DNA of 64,000 nt from Volvox africanus (lineage: Eukaryota > Chlorophyta > Chlorophyceae > Chlamydomonadales > Volvocaceae). The notes beneath the pieces are model-generated. The model saw only the letters and a list, made by a program, of their open reading frames with translations, searched no databases and was not told where the DNA came from. The stretch spans positions 3,163,501 to 3,227,500 of the forward strand of contig BSDZ01000080.1 of NCBI GenBank assembly GCA_030268105.1. The letters are read 5' to 3'. Shown here piece after piece: positions 47,501-59,905 of the stretch; position 1 is the first letter of the stretch; each line of letters opens with the position of its first letter. The translations under genes were made by a program, and so were the position numbers.

Positions 47501-50491
47501 CTTTTGAACATGCCAGCATGTTCTAAGTCATAGCCGAGGCTTGACCTGAGGGCAAGGCGGACAGAGTGCCTCCGGGTACCATATATAAAAACACGTTCAA
47601 TGTTCGGCCAGACGTTAGCTAACCCCTTCAGCCCAACCCCTCCTCTCCCTGCGCACCACCTCCTTTCCTTCCAGTGGCCGCCATCATCATCCTCTCCTCC
47701 AACAATGCATGCCGCGCCCACGCCGTAAGCTATCTACCTTCCTACCTTTCACCTTATATCCTGGTTCATCACAGAGATGATCGGTGTCGTTGCCCGGGCG
47801 CAAACAACAATAGCCCAGCACAATATCGGCCACAGCGCCTTGATCCTCACTCTCTACCAGCCCCCGTTCTCGCCGCAGCCGCTTTCGCTCCTCACGCTCG
47901 CTGAGGAGCGCAACCGGGACAGAGCGCAAGGAAGGAGAACAAACGGACAGTAAACATTGTGAAAAGCATCGAAGGCATTTTGTGGACTCAAATAGGCGCA
48001 AAAGAATCAAATTTTCCATTTATGCGCATTGCTACATTCTGGGGATCAATTTTAGGCGAATTGGTCTAGCCGGCACCCCTTCCCGCCATCTAACCTGGCC
48101 AGGTGCTGCTGCCAGGCGCTGTCGTTTGTGAAATCTGACCGGTTCATCGGTGCTTCATGGAAGCTCGGAGCCTCCCGGCCCTTCCTCGACTCTTTAGTAC
48201 GCCTGGTGGAGGACCTCTGTGCAGCATTACCAGGCAAGATCACAGCAGTGCAGGAGGCGCGGGCAGACGGAAGGAGGACGGCTTAAGGGGACGAAAAGAA
48301 CCCAAGCGAGGATGTCCACATGTAACCTGGGTTTCTGTAAAAGGGTTTGTGGCGTTACCTCACTACCTACCCTGCCACCCGAAATCATGCCAACAACTGG
48401 CGCTTTTAACCCTGCCTATGGCATCACTTTGCCGATGCACAATCAGCTCTGCTGCGCAATCCGGAGCGCCAAGAAGGAACCAGTTTGCACGGCATTTCAT
48501 CTCCGCCGTCACCGATCGGACCACGGCACCGTGTAGATAGCCTTGAAAGCCCCCTACCCGCGTCACTAGCCTTCACTTCTCGTTTTACACGACCTGAACA
48601 GCGCCGACCGTCTACTACAACATGAACCTACCTGCTGCGCCGCAGGAGGTACCGGAGGAGCCGATCTGGACGCAGCTTTGGGCGCTGAAACCCTCGAACT
48701 CGCCAGGCCAGGCTGCGCTGCCGCGGCCCCCGCGGGCGTAGCGGCCATATTCCGTGTGCAAGCCTGACGAGCGCTACTGCTATCAGCACCGTAAACATCA
48801 AGTTCGTCATCGTCTGAGTGCAAAAGCATCGGCATGTCGTCGTCATCGTCGTCATCGTCGTCATCCGGTGTTGCAGCAGCAGCGGCTGCTCTTGCAGGAT
48901 AGCTGCAATGCTGCGCACTGTGGGTCTGGGCCCGTCCAGCATCCACAGGCTTGTTCCGCTGCGGCAGCCCCGATCGCACGTTCTCCCGGATGCCAACCCC
49001 CGCGTTGCTGTATGGCATGCTCGGCCTCGAGCTCGGTAATTGCGCAGACTGCGACTTGGGCTGCGGTGCCGACTTGCCGCCCGTTTTGACGCTAGCTGGC
49101 TCTGCCTTCTTTGTCGCCGCCACTTTGTGTGCATCGAAAAATCCTGTTCGCGGCGTTTCGCAGTACGTATACATGTCATAAGGGGGTACCACCGAGCAGC
49201 TGCTGCTGCTGCTTCGCCACGGTTGGCTCAACAGCCCCAGAAACCCCAGAGATGGCCCTTCCGGAGGGCCCCGGCCAGCCGCGTGGGACTTGAGGGACAC
49301 CCCGCGCCACACACAAGTCTGCGCCGTCAGCTGAGTGAATGCTGTCGAAGCACAGACACCAATTGTCCTTATGCAGAGATGTGTCATGTGGGCATTCTTT
49401 TTCGCAAACTCGCACCCGAGTTGTGGTGCGGGCCGGATACGAAAATGCCAATCTCACGAGCACCCTTCCCTAGCAAGTCGACCATGCAACCTGCGGCTTC
49501 TACAAACCCATGCTCTCAGCTTGCAGCCCAGACCCGGGTTGCCTTAACGGCGATGTTCAGGAGCACCCTGAGAGCATCAAACATGACCCGTCCAAGGCAA
49601 TCCCAGAAACCCGAGACGGAGGGCCGCTGACGTCCATTCAATGACACAGCTGCCCATGATGCTCGCTATATACGAATGTGACGCACTTTTCATACATGCA
49701 AAGTAACATGGCAAGTAGGCGTGGGTTGATGCGCCTACACGCGCTCACCTACCCTTGCGCAAAATGGGCGCAGCCTTCGCCGCCGGTGCGGTGCCCGGTA
49801 CCGCCTCACATCGTGATGCCGCCCTGGCAAATGGATTGAGCCGCGGATCCGGCTCGTCATCACTGCTGCTCACCAGCTCAGGAAGCGACCCATCCTCGTC
49901 GTCATCCGGTACGTCCTGTAAGGTCGCATCCAATGGCTCCCGGGCGGCTTTGCCCGGGGTAGCAGCGGCTGTGCCCCCTCTGTGCACAGCCGGCAGGGAG
50001 GGGTCCTCCTCGTACATGAAGGACGCCATGTAATCATACCTATCATCCTCTTGGTCGCTCTCGTTGTAGGTGTCCTTGTCGGAGTCATAGTCCTCGCTGT
50101 CATCAGTATCACCATGACGAAACCGCCGAGCTCTGGCCTCATCCTCTTCATGTCCGCCCTCGTCCGCGCTGCCAGAGTACGAATTGTCGCTGAGCAGCGG
50201 TGGCAAATCATCATCAATTGGTTCAAGTTGGGTAGGGCAGGCTGCTCCACCGGCAGATGCTGAAGCATTGGACGCGCCAACCCCTCGTCCGGAGGTGCTG
50301 GCGCTGGAGTCGATACCGGAAGTACAACCCGTTGCTTTGGTCAGCGACGTCTTGTCTGTCATTTGGCGGCCCCTGCCGCCGTTAGGGACGTTGCTCCACA
50401 TTCGGTTAGCCGCTTCACTGCGGCTGGCGCTGTCGGCTAGTACCGTGCTGCTGGCAACGATGTTACCGGTGGCAGTGGCTGCGCCGCTCAC
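44522..50491 (-). CDS. TTC3/DZIP3-like zinc-finger protein with acidic N-terminal half (ten exons, 5' end uncertain)
   Basis: Exons (minus): 50491-49749, 49208-48632, 48216-48095, 47900-47858, 47418-47278, 47098-46910, 46623-46326, 45887-45833, 45672-45629, 44979-44522; all phases fit, 889 residues. The N-terminal 440 residues are disordered with acidic tracts (EEDEARARRFRHGDTDDSED, ten consecutive Asp near 48860-48831). Exons 3-4 are basic (RTKESRKGRE, EREERKRLRRER). Exons 5-6 carry a zinc-binding block: YHLQCTRGCSLLFHDKCWRPF then LHRCVTDCCDGHISRVYIF, resembling the Cys/His cluster of TTC3/DZIP3-type proteins. It is followed by the helix AKRRKRLANEGEAQ. Exon 7 is Ala/Arg-rich. The last exon has KKKKKGYTMHLDEFNAV and a Gly/Ala stretch. 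No RING is visible. The first exon begins at an acceptor (ctag|GTGAGC), so an upstream start exon is missing. Confidence 0.6.
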
Positions 50492-51391
50492 CTAGTTGAT
50501 GGTCTATCCGGCCTGCACCCCTGCGTAAACTTTACTCCACTTGCCCCTTCGCACCAGATTCCTCCAGAGCCTCAGAGATTGTAACCAGACATCAAAGATA
50601 AGGGGCGGGGATTCAAGAGGGAAAAAGGGAGGCAACACCATGTTGTGATTCCAATATTCCAAACGAGTATGAGCTACGACGTGACCCAATGCGAAAGTGG
50701 GGAACTCGGGTTGGCAGGGTAGCCGAAGCCGATGCCTTACCAGAACTTTTAAAAAGTTGCTTCTTGATGTAGCAAAGGTATAATCTGGAAGACTGAAAAG
50801 AGTATATCAGCTCCGGGCCCACCCATAACGCTACTTTGTCAACCTGCCCTGCCGTAGTTTGGTACGTTGGCTCCGCGATACCGAGATCCGCGGAAACTAG
50901 GTATGAGAAACATTTATATCCACCATCATTTGGACCTGATTCACACGACGTGTTTCCATTCCGATCATAAGTCAGCCCTGTTTTGCGCCTTACCTTCTTG
51001 CTGCCGATACCAGTATGCGAAGCAATTTTGGTGGTAAGTATCGAAATTGGAGTCAAATAACAGTTCTGATAAAGCCATTAGGTTTTCATGCCATCAGCTT
51101 GTGATTACGGCAACGAAGGACATTACGGCATAACTATCGCAAGCAAATCCGTGCCTACAATGATGCTGCAAGGCAGCAAACTTCGGGCCATAGCTTAATT
51201 TGCTTAAGTTAATACACCGTGAGGAAGTACAGCATACATATCTCTTAAACGTACACGCCGTGCTCAGGCTGATGTGGTCATGGTTGTCGAGCGACGTTAT
51301 GATAAAAGAACTGTAGATTGTTGAATGCTTGCAGTGTTAATAGCCGTGCTATAGATTGAAGCAGGGATAAAACGTACTCAACCCTGGAAGC
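50492..51391. other. Divergent intergenic region
   Basis: Lies between the divergent zinc-finger gene and hydroxyacid-oxidase gene; should contain both promoters and the missing first exon of the former. No supported exon or repeat. Confidence 0.35.
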
Positions 51392-54006
51392 ATGGAAAGT
51401 GCCGGTTGCCACGGAGCCTTGGCGCCCAACTCTGAGCTAACTTTTTTAAACCTTGTTGAAGTAGAGGATCAGGCTCGGAAATGCCTAACAAAAATGGCAT
51501 ATGACTATTACAGTGCGGGCTCGGAGACCTGCTCTAGCGTTGCGGAGAACCGTGCGTACTTCTCTCGGTACAGGCTGCTGCCTCGTATGCTGAGAGATGT
51601 CAGCCGAGTGGACACTTGCCATGAGGTCTTTGGTGCGTCGCGCAAGGAAAGGGCCACCAAGATAAGAGTGCAGCACTAGGATGGTGCCGCCCATACTGTC
51701 TTTCTTGCACAATCCTGGTATTGCAGCTTCCCCTCAGACCCCTACCTACTACCACTTCATATGCCCTGAAGCGCAAGTGATTGTCATCTCTCAACTTGAC
51801 CGCATCTGACATGTACTTAACTGTGGCCACCAAATTCGTACTTCCGCGTGCCCGTCCGGGCCATCCCTTTGCTAACATAAAGACCCCGTAACCATGTGAA
51901 GTGGAAAATTCTATTATGTTCTCCTTCGCTGGAGCACGAATGAGCTCCTTGCACGCGCCGCAACAAGTCACAATGTTTTCATGAAGAATCGACCTCTTGA
52001 AAAATATCCTCACACAATGCCATGCAATCATCGGCGTCCTTCATCAGCGAATACCATAATTTTCCTTACGGCGTTCGACCCGGCTTCGATCTGAGTCTGC
52101 AATATGACCAGCAGTCCGTCCCCATTACATCCGTCCTGTACCCTACGTAATAGTACAGCCGACCCCGTCACGGCCGTCCATGTCTATGCCCTCCCGGCAG
52201 GTATCCGCTCCTCTATCCCCGTGTGGGTAGCGCCCATGGCCATGCATGGTCTTGCCGATCCGCAGGGCCGCGAAGTTGCGACCTGCCGTGCGGCCGCCGC
52301 TTGTGGGGTCCCTTTCACATTCTCCACGGTTGCCACTTCCTCACTATCGGAAATCCAGGCAACGGATCACAACGCCACAATCTTTCAGCTATACGTTATC
52401 AGGTAAGGGGGTATGTCGGTGTGCTGGTGCTGGTGACTAGGTGGTGCAGTGCTGACACACCACGCACGGATCCTCCTGCGAGGAACCTCGAAGATGGGGC
52501 GGATATCCTGCTGTTTTATCCTGCTCAAGTACCCAGATGCTTAGGTGGTCCGCCACTACTGCCGCCTTGCCCCTGCCCCTGCCGGCCTGTTGCAGCTCTT
52601 CATCATCCGATCACTCGGTGCCTGAGCCCGCAGTCGTCCTACGAATCCCTTCCTGTCCGCTGCTCGTATCGCTTAACGCCCATCAGTCGCGCCATCTCCC
52701 TGACTGTGGTGTGAAGTAATGGCCGACACAACACCAACATTTAATTTCAGCCCCTCCCTTGCGCAGGAACCGCAACGTGGTGCGGCGGTGGGTGACGGAA
52801 GCGGAGGAGCGAGGCTTCAAGGCACTCATGGTGACGGTGGACGCACAGCGCCTGGGCAACAGGGAAGCTGACGCCAGGAACAAGTAAGGCTTCTCGGGCG
52901 GGTGTGCACGATCTGCCGGACGTGAGAAGGGCAGCGCTGGAGTCGGCAGCTTTTGGCATGCAACGTCTTCTCTACTCACATTCTTACGTCCCCCTACCGT
53001 CAGTCGACAGCCCCACCTCCTCAATGTTCCAGGTTCACGTTGCCTCCGGGTCTCGCGCTCCGGAACCTGGAGTACCTGTCTGCGGGATCCACGGCGCAGG
53101 CCCGTGACTCAGCGGACGGGTCTGGCCTCATGCGGCTCTTCGCCGCCGAGGTCGATGATTCGCTCACCTGGGAGTTCATCCCCTGGCTCCGCTCCATCAC
53201 AAAGCTACCCATCATTGTAAAAGTAGGTGCACAGGTGCATGCAATATTGACGGCCGCCCCAGGAGTCCACATGGCATTTTGGTATTTCGAATATTGATTT
53301 CTTCATAATACCTGTCACGAATAGAACTCGGGCGTCCAGCGTCTCCTCCCCAATTATACTGGGATATCGTCACCTGCTGGGCCTGACTGTCCGGCCGGTC
53401 GCCATGGGGGCTACCCACAGGGCTTGCTGTCGCCTGCCGATGCCGAGTTGGCGGTGCAGTACGGGGTGGACGGCATCGTGGTTTCAAACCATGGCGGCCG
53501 CCAGCTGGACTTTGCACCCAGTGGGCTGGAGATGCTACCGGCTGTAGTTGCCGCAGTGCAGGGCCGCGTGCCAGTGCTGGTCGACGGTGGCGTGCGGAGG
53601 GGAACGGACGTCATCAAGGTGCGTAGACAACACGGCTGCGTAGGAGGATGGAATGACGCGCGGTGCGAGGATACAATGGGTCAGCATGACCCTGGGAAAG
53701 GTAACTCCGCTCCTTCATTTACGGCAGTCACTGTACCTGCAGGCCACTCTCGGCCCCGACATGATGCACCTATGCCGCACCTATGGTTCTTGCGGATTAA
53801 CCATATCGCAGGCCCTGGCGCTGGGGGCGTCCGCGGTGCTATTAGGCAGGCCGGTATTATACGGACTGGCGGTCGGCGGGCAAGCGGGAGTGGAGCGCGT
53901 GCTGCAATTGCTGCGCAATGAGATAGAGCTGTCTATGGCGCTAGCAGGTTGCTCGTCAGTACGGGATATCGGACCGCATCTCCTCCTACCGCCCTCCCGC
54001 CTATAG
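51392..54006 (+). CDS. FMN-dependent 2-hydroxyacid (glycolate/L-lactate) oxidase, peroxisomal type
   Basis: CDS join(51392..51632, 52201..52402, 52767..52883, 53033..53222, 53421..53618, 53812..54006), 380 residues, all junctions in phase; plant glycolate oxidase is about 370. It aligns along its whole length with plant/animal (S)-2-hydroxyacid oxidases. Active-site Tyr lies in [17 protein letters not shown]/substrate residues in [12 protein letters not shown] and [10 protein letters not shown], catalytic Lys in [10 protein letters not shown], His and Arg in [13 protein letters not shown], and phosphate-binding [10 protein letters not shown] and [10 protein letters not shown]. The Trp of plant LSSWATSS is Val here (FSTVATSS), so glycolate versus lactate preference cannot be read off. 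The C-terminus is SRL, a canonical PTS1 peroxisomal signal. The enzyme oxidises a 2-hydroxyacid to the 2-oxoacid, making H2O2. Confidence 0.92.
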
Positions 54007-54160
54007 GCATCGCTTACACAGCCAAATGATTCTAGCTGACGAATCATTGCTACGTTGGGGCTTGGGGATATTTTAAGCACAGCGCAAGGACTGTGGACGT
54101 GAATTTCATCCACCACATCCTTACCGAGGGGTCCTGCATAACCATAATGTGCGTGGTTGT
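54007..54160. other. 3' flank of hydroxyacid oxidase
   Basis: Likely 3' UTR. No clear TGTAA signal seen before the SINE-like insertion. Confidence 0.35.
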
Positions 54161-54372
54161 GTGTGGGATAGGGGGGGTACAGCTTCACCCATGGCCACTA
54201 GCCTGGCAGTCCCTACCTTCCCCGGTATTTCGCGGCACCCTGATCCGGTCTCCCATGCCGACTTCTCCGAATTCAGTGCTCTTCCCGGGTTCAGCACCCA
54301 CCACCGGCATCCAGCGGAATCCGCCGAATCAACTAAGGCGTCAACTCCGCTCCTGGTCAGCTCGCAGGTCAC
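54161..54372 (-). mobile_element. SINE-like element, 5'-truncated copy 3
   Basis: Minus-strand orientation. Retains the 3' two-thirds of the element found at 38431 and 59921, ending GTACCCCCCCTATCCCACAC, and stops abruptly at the equivalent of the internal GTGACCTGCGAGCTGACC. More diverged than the other two copies. 5' truncation with a preserved 3' end is the usual result of LINE-driven retrotransposition. Confidence 0.65.
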
Positions 54373-55515
54373 AGTGGTGTATGTTCATCACTTGACACAG
54401 ATGCATCTGACAGATCCTTTATAGGATCAGGAGTGAAGTCCTGTACAAGAGCTTTCATATGCTACCCATGTTCGGGGTGATCGTACTTAAATTGCTGGAT
54501 AATATGAACGGTGTTTTGATATAGGTTAAGTAGTTATGTTAATTAAGTAATTATGTTCGGTATAAGCACTGTGAAGTTTTTGAAGGATACGCAGGATTGA
54601 TGAGCGATATCCTCGCTGTGATTATAATGGATCAGCGAATACGCAACGAGACGGCTCTGTTAGAGCTCCTGGACTTCTGGGTGCATCAGGTGCATTAATT
54701 AAATTTTCTTACTAGGTGCCCATGTCTGCAAATGGCCAGTTGGCGTTACGCGTATTTCAGCCTGATGTGAACTGCCAAAGCGGATAGGCACGCAAGCATA
54801 TGGAATGACCACTAGAACTCGGTCATTGCTCCAACATTTTGCATAGCTGCTGCCAGCGATACGCATACGACTATTAGCGATACTAGTAACACTCCCGGAG
54901 GAGGTCATGAATCCCGGGGCTAGGTCTTATCTACCAGGTGCACGGCCAGCATCTGTGACGACGAATCGGATGCCAGCATGAACACACCACTAAGTTATTG
55001 GGAGGCATCCATCCAAAAAGCACGGCCACAAGAAGCTGGCTAACATTACGCGTCAACAGGAAGCTGTATTTAAGAGTCAGCCCATAATTTAGGCCAGCTA
55101 TGTGGCGGTATCAGACCACCATTGGCGACAAGGTTCAAGCCCCCACACGCCCAGCCACCTGGGCCCCCATACCAAGTCAGTCCGTCATTCAATGTTCGAT
55201 CGTGAGCATTTCGGAACGGAATACCCAGCATCTGTGCTGGCCAGTTAAGTCAAATCCATTGGGGCGACAAGGAATCCCACTGGAATCTCCGTGTGCGCAC
55301 GTAAAACCGGTTCCATCGAATGCATCTCAAAGGCACTGCCCAGCGTAGCTGACACTTCGATTAGCTACAAATCCCCAATCGATGCTGCTGCGCATCACGA
55401 GCCCGTCAACACCGACTGAAAAGCACACTCCCGGCAAATCGCCGTACTTTTTACCGTTGCGAGAGGGCCCTATTATCCCGTACCCTGAGTGACAAGCCCG
55501 ACTAGGAGATCCCTG
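54373..55515. other. Intergenic region
   Basis: AT-rich 1.1 kb with tandem TTAAGTAGTTATGTTAATTA-like duplication around 54523-54557 (two imperfect TAAGTARTTATGTT units). Expected to include the 3' UTR of SEC61A. No gene seen. Confidence 0.35.
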
Positions 55516-57102
55516 TTAAAACACGGCGCCTGGTGCCTGTGCCTTCTCCTTTTCGTATGTCTCGAAGTACTGGTAAATAATCGTCACCGCCAGTAGGATA
55601 CCAGTGCCTGAACCAATTGCGCCCATGAAGTCCGCGACAATGGTCAGCGCGCCAATGCACATGCCACCGAAAGCCGCCGCAATGGGGATGTACCGGTTTA
55701 GCTCCTTCTTCAGGGAGGCTGTGGTGTCACGGTGGCCTTGGATGAACATCTGCTGCTCCTTCAGCTGCTTAGCCACATCGCTCGCACTGCTGCCCGACAC
55801 CTCAATCCAGGTTTTCGAGAACAGTGCGCAAGCTGTGAGCATAAACGTCACATAGAAAAGCGCATGCAGCGGATTTGCTGCAACCTCCGCCAAGCTATTA
55901 GGTGGCGAGATATAATACACTAGGCCTCCGACGGGGATCATCTGACCGCTGCCATACTCAGTCTGCTGCCAACGGCCCAGCAGCTGCACCAACAAGTTAC
56001 CGCCATACCGTTTGTACAGCAGCTGTGATATGAAGTACAAGTTTGAAACCAGGGCAGACTGCAAAATGATAGGCATGTTGGACGTGTAGAAAAGCTTAAT
56101 GGGGTAGTTACCCTGCTGCCCCCGGGCACGCTTGTTGCGGACCGGGAGGTCCACCCGAAAGCCCTGGAAGTAAATAACCACCAGGAACACTGCAATTGTT
56201 GCAAGCAGGTTGGTCATGTTGGGCAAATTGGTCCGGTAGAAGGCCTCCTTCAGCGCTCGGACCTACAGGATAAATTGGCCACAAGTACAGCTAGGGTAAG
56301 GCCAGGATATGCACTGTCCAGAGGCACTTGGCAGGGGAAACACGTGTATAGGGTATTTTTGATACAAATTGGTTATACAACCTGGACCACGCGACATGCC
56401 CCGCACCCCCCCCCCCACCTTGTCTGTCCGAGTGATGAGTAGATGGAACATAGCAATGATGGCTCCCTCAAACTCAGCACCGCGCGCGCTCTGAATTGTG
56501 TAAGGGCTGAACGCCTTCCAGATGATGGACTCGCAGATATTCGTGGCGATGAAGAGGGAGATGCCGGAACCTAGGCCGTAACCCTTCTGCAGCAGCTCGT
56601 CCAGGCAGATTACGATAATGCCGGCGAAAAACAACTGTGTAATGATAAGGATGGCATTCAAGGGGCCAAGCTCACGAACGTCACCATACATGCCAGAAAC
56701 GACATAAGCAACCGCCTCGCCGATTGTGATGAGCACGCCCAACAGCTTCTGAGCCCCGTTCAGCAGCTCGCGGTCCGCCTTCACACTGTTGTCGACGTCA
56801 ATAATCTTGGAACCAGCGAGCAGTTGCATGACAAGGCCCGAGGTAACAATTGGGCTGATGCCCAGTTCCATACAGGTGCCGCGGTTGGACGCCATGATAA
56901 CTCGCACCCAATAGAACGGGTCAGAGCTAGAGTTCGTCTTGATGCCATATAGAGGCAGTTGAGAGCAAACGAGGAAGATAAACAACGTCACAGCTGTGTA
57001 AAGGAACTTCTCCCTGAATGGGACGCGCCTGTCGGCTTGCTGCACATCAGGCAGCACTGAGAGGAAAGGGCGCACAAGATTGAGTGGCCGAAATCCTGCC
57101 AT
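55516..57102 (-). CDS. SEC61A: SEC61 alpha, protein-conducting channel subunit of the ER translocon
   Basis: Minus strand, exons 57102-56419 and 56262-55516, 476 residues, the exact family size. The intron 56418-56263 (156 bp, GT-AG) splits [18 protein letters not shown] in phase 0. Family landmarks are complete: [20 protein letters not shown] start, [113 protein letters not shown] and [12 protein letters not shown]. About ten membrane spans are expected; plug and pore-ring regions are present. It forms the membrane pore with SEC61 beta and gamma for co-translational protein import into the ER. Codon use is GC-ending and strongly biased, consistent with a highly expressed housekeeping gene. 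A run of 11 C occurs just inside the intron donor side. Confidence 0.98.
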
Positions 57103-59050
57103 TGCGTCCTCCTTGTCTGTCCCAGATCAGATCTGGCGCGAGGGCCCGTCTGGAAGGGCGTCTACTAGAGCAACTATTCAGGAGCGATCTGAGTCGCTTG
57201 CTACGGGGTTGGAGCACAAAAGCCACAATCGCGCTAACAGTATCTCATTATGTATATGTATGTGTAATTACCGGATGATAAGCTACTAGACATGTAGGAG
57301 ATCAACTCTCATAAGAATGGGAAACATGACAGGGTCTAGGTGGGCCTTATACATGAGGACACCCTGTACACTGTAGCGGGTCATTGCCCTGCACTGGGTG
57401 CCAAATTTATTAAAGACTATACTCACCGTCTAAATACTTCTGCGAACGTCACAAAACAAGCCAGACGGGGAAGATATGTACTTACGGCAGTAGCTACATG
57501 TCAGCTTTAAGTCGTCAAGGAAATATACCTCAGATATACAAAGGACATATTACAACTTAATTTTGAATGTAAGTTGTGAGCTGCAAGGACGCCTCGAACA
57601 TTGTTCTGGAATGAGAATAACAGGACGGACGTGAGCCTGCACATTAAGGAAAGATATTGTTTGTTTATGCAAACTCGAAGGTTACGGGATGTTTGGTGCA
57701 CTCCGGGCAGTGCTCCGAAGACCCTTGCTTGCGTCTTATGACAGCCAGAGCACTTCCCTTGCACTTCTTATCGCGGTTAGCTGCTTCACGGAGTCCCTCT
57801 GGTTAGACGCGGACAGCAGGCCATCGCATTTCCTTCATCTCCGCGTAGGCAGACGCCGTACATGGAACCCAATAGCTATGCCTTCTGTTAAGCATCATTT
57901 TTTGAAACCAAGTGGCTAATGTGACTAGTGGTGCGAGCACCGGAAATTTCCCCTAAAGCTTACAGGGGAACACGTTGCCAAGTAGACCTGCAGTGATACG
58001 ATGCTACGCTAGCAATAACGAAACCCTCTCGACGCCCTTCGCATCTTCTTGGATAGATCTTGTTTTATAATAGGGCGATTCTGACGTTCACGATAGACAC
58101 GCCAAGGTCATCTTAAGCAAATGATAGAAGCCATGCCTAAGCAGATAGGATAGTAAAATGCGCAGTTCCACAATAGGATGTGAGCGGGGCAGCTGCACAC
58201 CGCACCGGTAGAGGAAGTTAGCCCCGGAGGAAATAACTTGTAGAGTTGGCAAGTGTGCTGTTTGAGGCGTTTGCAATGGGTGAAGAGAAGCACAAGCCAC
58301 AATAACGTATTACTCAAGGATGCTTAGAACAGTCACAACAAAGTTCCTTGATCACCCACCCCCCAAGGTCTGCACAGATGTACACGTGCACCTAAGCGCG
58401 CTTTATAAGGCGTGTATACACACGCGACTAGGGGCCTCACAAATGACGGTATATAGTCACAAGCTATCATGGACGTGCCGTCCTCTTCGCTGTCCAACCA
58501 TCTGCGGCACCAGTCTGATCAACCTAGGAGTCAAAACCCAGGAAAAGAAGGATGCGGTATTATCTACTCATGCGCCAAAACTTATCCCGCAAGTTTTAGC
58601 AGGGCAATCCGTCAGGCAATAGGTCATGATGCAGCAATATAAATTGCGACGACAGCGCCAAGAAATCATGCGGTGGCCAACCTCTGCCAGTGAAATCCCA
58701 TGGTAGCTAGTGTATCCAAGTCCGAGACGTTTCTGCGAATGTCGAATACTTAATGCACTCTTGCCATTTCAGCCGTCTGGAGGCTCCAGATGATTGTGTG
58801 GCTTGGCAAAGCCCGTGGAAATGTGCGGAAGAGCCCACGCATTCCAAGCCAACAGAAAGTTAGCCACACGCAGCTGGGGAAAACCCTAAAGTAGTGCTAG
58901 ATAAAGTAATGTTCCACACTTGCTTACAAAAAGACAGAAAATATAGGGTAAAGAGAAGACACATCGGCATGCATACAGGACAGGGGCTACTGGGTTACAA
59001 GGGAAAGGGCCATGAAGACCTCAGCAACCTCTGCCATGTTATAATACGAT
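57103..59050. other. Intergenic region upstream of SEC61A
   Basis: About 1.95 kb. The first few hundred bases should be the SEC61A promoter/5' UTR (TATA-like TATATG runs near 57254). No exon pair or recognisable repeat in the remainder. Confidence 0.35.
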
Positions 59051-59089
59051 GTCACACCAAATTACCGTCCACCAAACACACTATATGCG
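59051..59089 (+). repeat. Short direct repeat, unit 1
   Basis: GTCACACCAAATTACCGTCC followed by ACCAAACACACTATATG; repeated with about 6 mismatches at 59780-59818. The two units flank the 369-bp repeat copy at 59395. Confidence 0.7.
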
Positions 59090-59394
59090 GAACAGACACT
59101 TATGGAGTCGGTGTTGGCCTGAGGCTGTGACCTTGAATGGGGGTCGACTGCACTCTATGAAGCGTTAATCCTGCTGATAGCTCGTCCATGGGTCGCAGGA
59201 GCGGGTCCTACTACCTTAAGGCTTGATGTCCCGATTAAGCTCTCGACACGGACCGGCGAAATGCTAGGTCTAATGCTTCCGTTACAAGTCGGTCAGGAAA
59301 AAAGAATGAGGGCAACAGATATAAGTGGTTTACACTCAAGAAGTACAAACACTTCTAGAGCCAAGCGACAAAGTTCACTAGCTCTATCGTCGCT

Positions 59395-59763
59395 AAAATA
59401 CTAATCCGACTCCGAATGCCGTACACCTGTCATGACATGGTCAAAAGACATCATCCAACGCGATCAAGATCACATTATTCTCTTACATAAAGAATTATAA
59501 TCTGAATAGAATGGATTAAACTGATAGGCACACGACACATTTCTGGACACACTTCTGAATACTGCGACCCTTCCTCCTACGATATCCTGCCGTACAATCC
59601 ACGCGATATAAACAACCTGGCTTGACCCAGCCACAACACAAAATTCTTCTGGTTCACCATACAAAGTACGCCTAACGACTTGGCTCCACAACTAACACTC
59701 AATGTCTGACGATATAGCTGCTTGATGCTGGCGGCCGCGATACTTATCATGCGCGGTAACCTC
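59395..59763 (-). repeat. 369-bp direct repeat, copy I (coding-like on minus strand)
   Basis: About 90 percent identical by eye to 62880-63247, same orientation. The minus strand encodes in both copies LYGEPE, VVAGSSQVVYIA, VRQDIV and VFRSVSRN followed by CAYQFNP. Differences are scattered substitutions. No terminal inverted repeats or target duplications seen, so it may be an internal fragment of a larger transposon or a segmental duplication. Confidence 0.75.
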
Positions 59764-59779
59764 ATTGGTCGTGACAGCT

Positions 59780-59818
59780 GTCACACCAGATTACCGCCCA
59801 CCAAGCACACTATATGTG
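59780..59818 (+). repeat. Short direct repeat, unit 2
   Basis: GTCACACCAGATTACCGCCC followed by ACCAAGCACACTATATG; partner of 59051-59089, placed just after repeat copy I. Confidence 0.7.
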
Positions 59819-59905
59819 AAATACTCACTCCCCCCCAGGTCTGGGTGCGGTGCAAGCTCCTGTGAGGTGGTGATAGGAAGATCCAACTTGACAAGGTCGT
59901 GCTAT

